Source of the DNA: Petralouisia muris
GTDB lineage: Bacteria > Bacillota > Clostridia > Lachnospirales > Lachnospiraceae
NCBI RefSeq assembly: GCF_004793545.1
Contig: NZ_SRYA01000050.1
Span: forward strand, 1 to 33,601
DNA length: 33,601 nt
Direction of reading: 5' to 3'
Part shown: positions 27,794-33,601 of the stretch, in pieces
Layout of the letters: every line of letters starts with the position of its first letter
Position numbering within the stretch: position 1 is the stretch's first letter
The notes under the pieces: generated by a model
The model's database searches: none
Told to the model about the DNA's origin: nothing
The model's input: the letters and a program-made list of their open reading frames with translations, nothing else
Program-made: the position numbers and the translations under genes

Positions 27794-29491
27794 TCACTCC
27801 TTTCCATCTGTACCTATCCGTACCGTTTTTCCTTGGAATGCAAAACCATAGCTGCGTATCCGTTCCCGGGGAACGCCTTTTTCCAGAAGGCTGGCGGCGT
27901 AATTCTTTTCTTTAATCTGTGCAAGAGCTGCTTTTACTGTGTCCTTTAGTTCTTTCTCATCCTCTGTGTCCTGCACCTTGAATTCCAGTATCATTGCATC
28001 ATCTTCCTTCTTTCTCGGTTCCAGAACCACATCATATCTGCCAAAGCCGCTCTCCCGGTTAGATGTAAGAATATAACGGTCTGACAACTCTACCATCAAT
28101 CCCAGCACAAATCCATGGTAAAAGCGTTCCGGCTCTGCCTCTGATGCTTTTTTTCCCGTGTCAAAATAACTGAATGTTGTCAAGGTAACTTTATTCATAT
28201 AATGATTCATTGCTTTTACATCTCCCAAAAGCAACGCTTTGATAAAGTCATTGTAATAGTCATCCGTTCCCTCAAACCAATCAAGGATCATATTTTGAAA
28301 CATCATCCGCACTTCCCGATTTGTCAATGACAGCCGGTACTGATAATTCCCCGACTGCTCCATAAACTCTGTCTGCTCCACTTTCAGATATCCGGCTGCC
28401 AGCAAAAAACTCCATATAGCATCTTTCCTCATGGATAGCTGGCTGTACACAATCTGCTCGTCCACTACGGTTAAGATACTTCCTCCGCGCATCAATGTTT
28501 CAAATTCCAGTTTCAAATTTTTATTTCCTTCCCGTATTAAATCTCCGGCAAGACTGTTGGAACTGGTATTGGCCCAGTAAAGTTCCACCCTTCTTTTACT
28601 AAGATAATTAAGCACTGACCAGGGATTGTAGATATCTGTCATGTTCCCAAAAGTAAAACCGTCGTACCACTTTTTAACCTCTTCCTTCTGGGCAGACAGC
28701 CCAAATTCTTCCAAAGCTGCAAACACTTCTTCTTCTGTGAACCCAAAGAAACATTCATATTTTTCAACAGTAGTTGTCACAACTTCAAGATGGTTCAAGT
28801 CAGAAAATATAGATTCTTTACTGATTCTGGTAATACCCGTCAAAATTGCCCGCTCCAGGCTGGGATTCGTCTTAAAGGTTGCGTTAAACAACGCCCGGAT
28901 AAAAGAAACCATTTCTTCCCAATATCCATTCACATAGGCTTCCTGCATAGGGGTATCGTATTCATCCAACAGAATAATCACTCTTTTCCCATAATAGCGG
29001 GTCAAAAACTCTGACAGCATCCGAAGAGACGACGCGGCAGCGTTGTCCTCCATATCTGCCGATATATTCTGAAAGCTGCGCTTTTCATTTTCATTCAGCA
29101 AATCCCCTTCCAGAAGAAAACCGCATCGATTATAAAATTCTCCGATCATTCTGCATATATTCTTGCGCACCTGGTCAAAGGTCGTCTCTTTTACAGCGGC
29201 AAAGCTCAAAAACATCACCGGATAGGTTCCCTGCAGATTCCGGTACTCTTCCTGCCACCAGATGGAAAGGCCTTCAAATAATTCTCCTCTTCCTGCGTAC
29301 TTTACGGAGAAAAATTTCTCCAGCATACTCATGTTCAGCGTCTTCCCAAAGCGGCGGGGACGGGTGATCAGCGTAACAAGGTCATTTGCTTCCCACCATT
29401 CCCGGATAAAATCTGTTTTGTCTACATAAAAATTGTTGGTAAGTCTTACGGTTTCAAAATCCTGATGGCCGAGGCCTGTTTTTCTTGGCAT
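27794..29491 (-). CDS. AAA-ATPase-like / PD-(D/E)XK (DUF1703) protein, copy 1
   Basis: A 565-residue paralogue of the next gene with the same layout: TRPRRFGKTLNMSML, LLDEYDTPMQEAY, a middle linker with FSYFDTGK and FYHGFVLGLMVEL, and the nuclease-like motifs GFGRYDVVLEP and ILEFKV. Start chosen at ATG 29491, 5 bases after AGGAGG; the GTG two codons earlier overlaps that site. The catalytic D, E and K look intact in both copies, so they may still be active. The family is abundant and often multicopy in gut anaerobes; its biological job is not established. Confidence 0.8.
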   Translation of the reverse strand: MPRKTGLGHQDFETVRLTNNFYVDKTDFIREWWEANDLVTLITRPRRFGKTLNMSMLEKFFSVKYAGRGELFEGLSIWWQEEYRNLQGTYPVMFLSFAAVKETTFDQVRKNICRMIGEFYNRCGFLLEGDLLNENEKRSFQNISADMEDNAAASSLRMLSEFLTRYYGKRVIILLDEYDTPMQEAYVNGYWEEMVSFIRALFNATFKTNPSLERAILTGITRISKESIFSDLNHLEVVTTTVEKYECFFGFTEEEVFAALEEFGLSAQKEEVKKWYDGFTFGNMTDIYNPWSVLNYLSKRRVELYWANTSSNSLAGDLIREGNKNLKLEFETLMRGGSILTVVDEQIVYSQLSMRKDAIWSFLLAAGYLKVEQTEFMEQSGNYQYRLSLTNREVRMMFQNMILDWFEGTDDYYNDFIKALLLGDVKAMNHYMNKVTLTTFSYFDTGKKASEAEPERFYHGFVLGLMVELSDRYILTSNRESGFGRYDVVLEPRKKEDDAMILEFKVQDTEDEKELKDTVKAALAQIKEKNYAASLLEKGVPRERIRSYGFAFQGKTVRIGTDGKE

Positions 29492-29558
29492 GGGCACCTC
29501 CTTTCAGATGCAAATTGTACGAGGATCCGTTAGCAGAGCGTTCGTGTCACAAGTGCAG

Positions 29559-30119
29559 CTAAAAATTCAGCAAACCGGCAATATCAGAAAAATCAATAAT
29601 CAAATCGTCATAGACACCGGCCTTTATAGAATCAGCAAAGGTATAATCTCCTGTATTCTCTGATTCAAAATCATAAACAAGAATACGGTCTTTCTCCGGA
29701 TCAACAATCCAGTATTCTCTAACGCCGGCGGTGCGGTATTTGAACAGTTTTGTATAATAGTCCATCCGCCTGCTGGCCGGTGATACGATTTCAATCATCC
29801 AGTCAGGAGCGCCCATGCAGCCTTTGTCTGTGAGTTTGGCAGGATCACAAATCACGGAAATATCCGGTTCCACATAGTTTTTGTCATCTTTGTGCAGAAA
29901 AACGGCAAACGGGGCAAAAAACGCTTCACAGAAGCCGCCCTTTGACTTGATATAGGAATTTATGACAGAAAACAGTTCCCGGGCAATTGTTTGATGCCTG
30001 CGGCTGGGCGGTGCCATATTGTAAATCTGCCCGTCTATCAGTTCGGCCCTGCTGCCTTCCGGCAGATTGTAGATGTCGTCAATGGTGTAGTGTTTTTCTT
30101 GCGCTAATGCTGGGGGCAT
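29559..30119 (-). CDS. Uma2 family (DUF820) restriction-endonuclease-like protein
   Basis: A 186-residue protein of the Uma2 type, with a PD-(D/E)XK fold. Visible motifs are ELIDGQIYNMAPPSRRHQ near residue 26, YVEPDISVIC (catalytic PD), PDWMIEIVSPASRRMDYYTK (E-x-V-S-P) and REYWIVDPE. Members are common in cyanobacteria and Firmicutes and are annotated as putative endonucleases, but their role is unproven. GGAAGTGATACC precedes the ATG. It is the third nuclease-fold gene in a row, upstream of the two DUF1703 genes by 67 bases, and has its own promoter. Confidence 0.85.
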   Translation of the reverse strand: MPPALAQEKHYTIDDIYNLPEGSRAELIDGQIYNMAPPSRRHQTIARELFSVINSYIKSKGGFCEAFFAPFAVFLHKDDKNYVEPDISVICDPAKLTDKGCMGAPDWMIEIVSPASRRMDYYTKLFKYRTAGVREYWIVDPEKDRILVYDFESENTGDYTFADSIKAGVYDDLIIDFSDIAGLLNF

Positions 30120-30150
30120 GGTATCACTTCCTTTGATGATTATGTGCCTG

Positions 30151-30180
30151 GTTATAATTGCTATATTCCTATTTTGACAA
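30151..30180 (-). promoter_or_regulatory. Candidate promoter for the Uma2/ATPase genes
   Basis: Minus strand: TTGTCA (30175-30180), 18 bases, TATAAC (30151-30156), about 30 bases upstream of the Uma2 ATG. Moderate match only. Confidence 0.5.
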
Positions 30181-30479
30181 CTAATACATTTACTTTTCTT
30201 TGAGAGTAAATAGCGGCTTCTTTAATAACAGTATAATAAAATTTGAAGGATAACACAAATAATTTCGATATGTTTTGCTGCAATAATTTTCAGCCGGACA
30301 GATACCCTTCTGATATGGTATTCTGCCCGGCTGGTTTCTTTGTAATTCTTTTTTATTTTCTGCCTATGTAAATGTATTGGTGGGAACACTCTTTCATCCA
30401 ACAGTGTTTTTAAATCCTCTGTAAAAAGATTCCACGCATCTTATATATATTATACGCTTTCTGTCCACACTCTCTGCTT
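30181..30479 (-). other. AT-rich intergenic region with a hairpin and a possible gene remnant
   Basis: No intact gene. Arms 30291-30307 and 30317-30333 form an imperfect 17-bp GC-rich stem (CAGCCGG.../...CCGGCTG), a likely end point for the upstream operon although no U run follows on the minus strand. On the minus strand about 75 codons stay open from around 30435 to around 30220 (reading WNLFTEDLKTLLDE early on) but lack a start codon and ribosome binding site, so this may be decayed coding sequence. Confidence 0.4.
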
Positions 30480-31062
30480 TTATTTACCACAATATCTCTT
30501 AGGCTTTTGATAATCGTTTCTTTCCGCTTTAACAAAGTTCATAATTGTAGAATCATGGATATCATACACACGGTAACATTCATAACCGTCAAACACTCTT
30601 ATCATATCCCCTTTCGTAAAATCCCATAAATGAAATTGATTATAGTGCGTGGTTTTTTCCTTGGAAAAGAAATAATAATTTCAGGTATCCTGCAGCGCAG
30701 AACCATTTCCTTTAAAATCATCGGATTCTGCAGATGTTCCACCGTCTCTAAAGATACCAATACGTCAAATGTACTGTTTATTGTTTCAGGAGAACCCAAG
30801 ACAAACTCAATATTCTCCCTTTTGAAATGCTGGTTGGCATTTGCAATGGCCTGTTCGCTGTTATCTTTTTAACATCGGGATTTTTGGAGATCAGATAAGA
30901 GCCATCCCCTCCGCCGCATGCAATATCCAAAACATTGCCATATACAAACTGCCTGACATACATATAGCGTTCGATGCCTCTGCGGATTATTATATCCTCT
31001 TCTATGGCATCAATATTTTCTTTATCAATTACAATTCGTTCCATCTCTTTCTTCTTCATCAT
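30480..31062 (-). pseudogene. SAM-dependent methyltransferase, broken by two frameshifts
   Basis: A class I methyltransferase of about 190 codons with an intact start (AGGAGA upstream) and a final TAA at 30480-30482, but in three frames. Frame 1 gives motif I, VLDIACGGGDGSYLI. Near 30860-30866 the frame changes and continues SEQAIANANQHFKRENIEFV, then TFDVLVSLETVEHL. The stretch expected between beta strands 1 and 2, with the acidic SAM-binding residue, is short by about 10 bases. Near 30661 a second shift leads to THYNQFHLWDFTKGDMI and on to the end. It lies 11 bases after the epimerase and was probably a glycan methyltransferase. Assembly error is an alternative. Confidence 0.8.
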
Positions 31063-31073
31063 ACTCTCCTATG

Positions 31074-32054
31074 TTATGCATCTTTTCTGTTATATTCTCT
31101 GTACCAGTTATAAAACCTTTCTAACCCCTCCTTTATGTGCGTTTTCGTATAAAAAGCACAGACTCTTTGAATTTCCGTAATATCTGCATAAGTTTTCTCC
31201 ACATCCCCGATTCTTTTCTCACACATAACTTTACGGGCTTCCTTTCCTATCACCTCTTCAATAGTTTCAATAAATGTCATTAATTCAACCGGATTCCCAC
31301 TTCCGATATTATAGATCTCATAGGCGCCCTTCTTTTTAAGTTTTTTGAAATAAGAAAACAGCCCCAGCACCCCATCTACCAAATCGTCAATATATGTAAA
31401 ATCCCGATACTGTTTTCCATAATTAAATACTTCGATTGGTTCATCGCAAAGAATCTTATCTGCAAATTTCCAATATGCCATATCCGGTCTTCCCAGAGGT
31501 CCATACACCGTAAAAAAGCGCATCCCCAATCCATTGATTCCGAAATTCTTGCAATAGGTATGCACCAAAACCTCATCGCTTTTTTTGGTAGCCGCATACA
31601 GGCTGACTGGAGCATCTGTTTTTAAATCCACTCTAAGTTTTTCCTCTTCTGCTTCTCCATACACAGAACTGGAAGAGGCATACATCAAGTAGCCGATCTG
31701 ATGCCTGCGGCACAACTCCAGAATGTGAAATGTGCCGACAATATTCGTTTCAATATACTTTTCCGGACAAGTCAGACTATACCGTACCCCTGCCTGGGCC
31801 GCTAAATGTATCACATAATCAATCGAATAGGCATTGGCAGCCTTTTCCAACCCATCCATATCACAGATATCCGCTTCATAAAAAACAAACCTGCCATACC
31901 TTTCCAAAATATTTATACGCATTCTTTTTAGACTAATATCATAATAATCATTCAAATTATCATATCCAACTACTGCATAACCTTGTTCTAACAATGCTTT
32001 TGCAACATAGAAACCAATAAATCCAGCGCTCCCCGTAATAAACACTGTTTCCAT
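31074..32054 (-). CDS. UDP-glucuronate 4-epimerase
   Basis: Extended short-chain dehydrogenase fold. Start chosen at METVFITGSAGFIG (32054), with GGAGTGA upstream; a longer frame to 32117 overlaps the previous gene. The 326-residue protein has GxxGxxG at residues 8-14 and YAATKK as the Tyr-x3-Lys pair. It also has the signature RFFTVYGPLGRPDMAYWKF, typical of UDP-GlcA to UDP-GalA epimerases (CapI/GAE type). DYYDISLKRMR near residue 37 also fits. It supplies UDP-galacturonate for a surface glycan, and lies 16 bases after a glycosyltransferase gene. Confidence 0.85.
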   Translation of the reverse strand: METVFITGSAGFIGFYVAKALLEQGYAVVGYDNLNDYYDISLKRMRINILERYGRFVFYEADICDMDGLEKAANAYSIDYVIHLAAQAGVRYSLTCPEKYIETNIVGTFHILELCRRHQIGYLMYASSSSVYGEAEEEKLRVDLKTDAPVSLYAATKKSDEVLVHTYCKNFGINGLGMRFFTVYGPLGRPDMAYWKFADKILCDEPIEVFNYGKQYRDFTYIDDLVDGVLGLFSYFKKLKKKGAYEIYNIGSGNPVELMTFIETIEEVIGKEARKVMCEKRIGDVEKTYADITEIQRVCAFYTKTHIKEGLERFYNWYREYNRKDA

Positions 32055-32070
32055 AAATTCACTCCGCCAT

Positions 32071-33510
32071 CTATAATATTTGATCCAGAATTTTTCTTTG
32101 AGTTCCATATAAATCACTTAGTACAGCTACCCTCTCCAAAGCTTTCCCTTTTGTAGCCTCATAATATGCAAAATCTGTCACATAACGATGAATCCGCCCT
32201 GAAAAATCCTCATAAGCATCCACTGCAAACTCCTTTCCGCAAGTGTAATATACGTCTCCGAATTTCAATGTAACCACCGGAACTCCATGAGCCAGCGCCT
32301 CAAAACTAGAACGTCCGCCTCCGCTCCGTTTCGGATTGCAATAAACATTACACAGCTTTATCACCTGTCCCGCCTCTTTCAGATTTCCGGCAAAATGCAG
32401 TTTCTCTGTCTTTGTAATCCTGTTTTGAATTCTGACTTTATCATTAATTAATCCAATCATCAAAAAATGAACATCCTGCTGATTCAGAATCTCTTCCATA
32501 AATGTTATAAATTCCTCTGAAATCTCCGCATCCAGACGATTTCCAACAACAGCAACAACAAAGCTGTCATCTCCGATTCCAAATTCAGAACGCTGATATT
32601 TCAAAGAACTCTCTACCAACTGATAATTCACAACTGTTTCTATTATTTTCTGATATGGTTCCAACCGGGCAATCTGATCCCTATCACTTTCCTCCAACTC
32701 CCTTCCAAGCAGAAAATATTCGCACATAGATGTCGGAATATCTGTACTGCATGGAAAACTAACTGTTTTTGTAAACATACTGCATAAATCCGCAACCAGG
32801 CAAGACGCACCCACATTGTAAACCAATCCTGGCCATAATCGATATATCGGCTGCAGCATTTTATTGATGGCATCCAAATCAGGCATGTACTCTGCGATCT
32901 GCAAAAATGGAAATTCATAATCCTTATATCTGATTTTTCTTATGTGGTTATATTCTTTCACATAACTCGGTTTTATATTTTGCGCCAACCACGGACAGGG
33001 ATAAAAATGAAAACTGGCATCATTCAGAATCATTACCTGCTTCTGCAGAGATTCTGCAAGCGTATATGCATAATCCAGAATCCGCATTGTCGGTGCATGT
33101 CCATTTCCCAGAAACTGATTTGTTATCATAATCACCAGCTCTGCATTTGCATCATCTGTCTTTTCGTAAGTGCCTGTTACCGAACCTTTCAATTTCTCAT
33201 AAATAAAACGATACAAATCATACAAATTTCCCTCTAATTCTATTTTATAATCCACAAACAGCGCACGATTCAAAATCCAGTATATATTCCAGAGTTCCTC
33301 CAGTTCCAGTCTCTTCATATAAAAACAACAATGATATAATAAATTTAGACATTTCGTTTTCAACGCTGTTTCATCACTTTGGGCCGCCGCAAGACTGGAC
33401 AGCCACATAATGTTCCGGCCTTCCTCTATCGTCATTTTATCCAGATCATCCAAATGTCCCAGAAAATAATCTGCAATTTTTTCAGTCTCATTTAGTTCTT
33501 CCATATTCAT
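32071..33510 (-). CDS. Glycosyltransferase, GT-B fold
   Basis: A 479-residue cytoplasmic protein. The N-terminal 110 residues are helical and not recognised. The central and C-terminal parts look like a GT-B transferase: GIGDDSFVVAVVGNRLDAEI at about 310-330, then CNPKRSGGGRSSFEALAHG and VPVVTLKFGDVYYTCG at about 395-430, the donor-binding loop of GT4/GT41-like enzymes. The second, closely spaced ATG (33504) is also possible. First visible gene of a glycan cluster with the epimerase and the broken methyltransferase. Substrate unknown; the promoter is not resolved in the 91 bases before the window edge. Confidence 0.75.
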   Translation of the reverse strand: MNMEELNETEKIADYFLGHLDDLDKMTIEEGRNIMWLSSLAAAQSDETALKTKCLNLLYHCCFYMKRLELEELWNIYWILNRALFVDYKIELEGNLYDLYRFIYEKLKGSVTGTYEKTDDANAELVIMITNQFLGNGHAPTMRILDYAYTLAESLQKQVMILNDASFHFYPCPWLAQNIKPSYVKEYNHIRKIRYKDYEFPFLQIAEYMPDLDAINKMLQPIYRLWPGLVYNVGASCLVADLCSMFTKTVSFPCSTDIPTSMCEYFLLGRELEESDRDQIARLEPYQKIIETVVNYQLVESSLKYQRSEFGIGDDSFVVAVVGNRLDAEISEEFITFMEEILNQQDVHFLMIGLINDKVRIQNRITKTEKLHFAGNLKEAGQVIKLCNVYCNPKRSGGGRSSFEALAHGVPVVTLKFGDVYYTCGKEFAVDAYEDFSGRIHRYVTDFAYYEATKGKALERVAVLSDLYGTQRKILDQIL

Positions 33511-33601
33511 AAAAACATCACCCTTCCTATAATGTCAAGCCTAAAATGGTTCTTTCCGAAGTTAGTTGAAAATAAGTGATTTTCCTAATCATGTGTGATA
33601 T

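Overview
The window looks like a low-to-mid GC Firmicutes chromosome, most probably a motile gut-type Lachnospiraceae (Clostridium cluster XIVa). This rests on the sequences and acidic C-terminal tails of RpoB and RpoC, the L33/SecE/NusG/L11/L1/L10/L12 order, strong AGGAGG ribosome binding sites, sigma-A promoters, and flagellin and Uma2/PDDEXK genes typical of that family. Almost every gene is on the minus strand. The exception is one flagellar-type gene at 18701-19999.

Region 1 (1-18416, minus, read right to left) is the core translation/transcription block: rpmG-secE-nusG-rplK-rplA, then rplJ-rplL with an L10 leader and its own promoter, then rpoB-rpoC, then rpsL-rpsG-fusA-tuf. Strong promoters precede rpmG, rplJ, rpoB, rpsL and tuf, and terminators follow rplL, rpoC and tuf. 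The notable departure from the usual order is a sigma-70-like factor with an overlapping membrane anti-sigma (DUF4179-type) gene, placed between rplL and rpoB. Because rplL ends in a terminator and rpoB has a new promoter, the normally linked rplJL and rpoBC units are separated.

Region 2 (18500-26000) is a flagellar and flagellar-glycan island. It holds a FliD-like gene on the plus strand and a short flagellin on the minus strand, convergent on a shared perfect-stem terminator. Upstream of flagellin is a five-gene operon: CBS-nucleotidyltransferase (PtmE-like), LegB-like dehydratase, GT-D glycosyltransferase, DUF3880/CgeB-like glycosyltransferase and a small helical protein. This operon starts at a promoter region where a sigma-A site and a near-perfect sigma-D (sigma-28) site overlap, which ties sugar synthesis to flagellar gene expression. 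The likely job is making and attaching a GDP-sugar-derived glycan to flagellin (inference).

Region 3 (25981-30180) holds two tandem paralogous AAA-ATPase/PD-(D/E)XK (DUF1703) genes and a Uma2-family nuclease gene. The 3' end of the last ATPase gene, stop codon included, is repeated about four times in tandem, and the outermost copy supplies the -35 element of the glycan-operon promoter. Region 4 (30480-33510) is a second glycan cluster: a glycosyltransferase, a UDP-glucuronate 4-epimerase and a SAM methyltransferase broken by two frameshifts.

No tRNA, rRNA, CRISPR array or insertion sequence was recognised.
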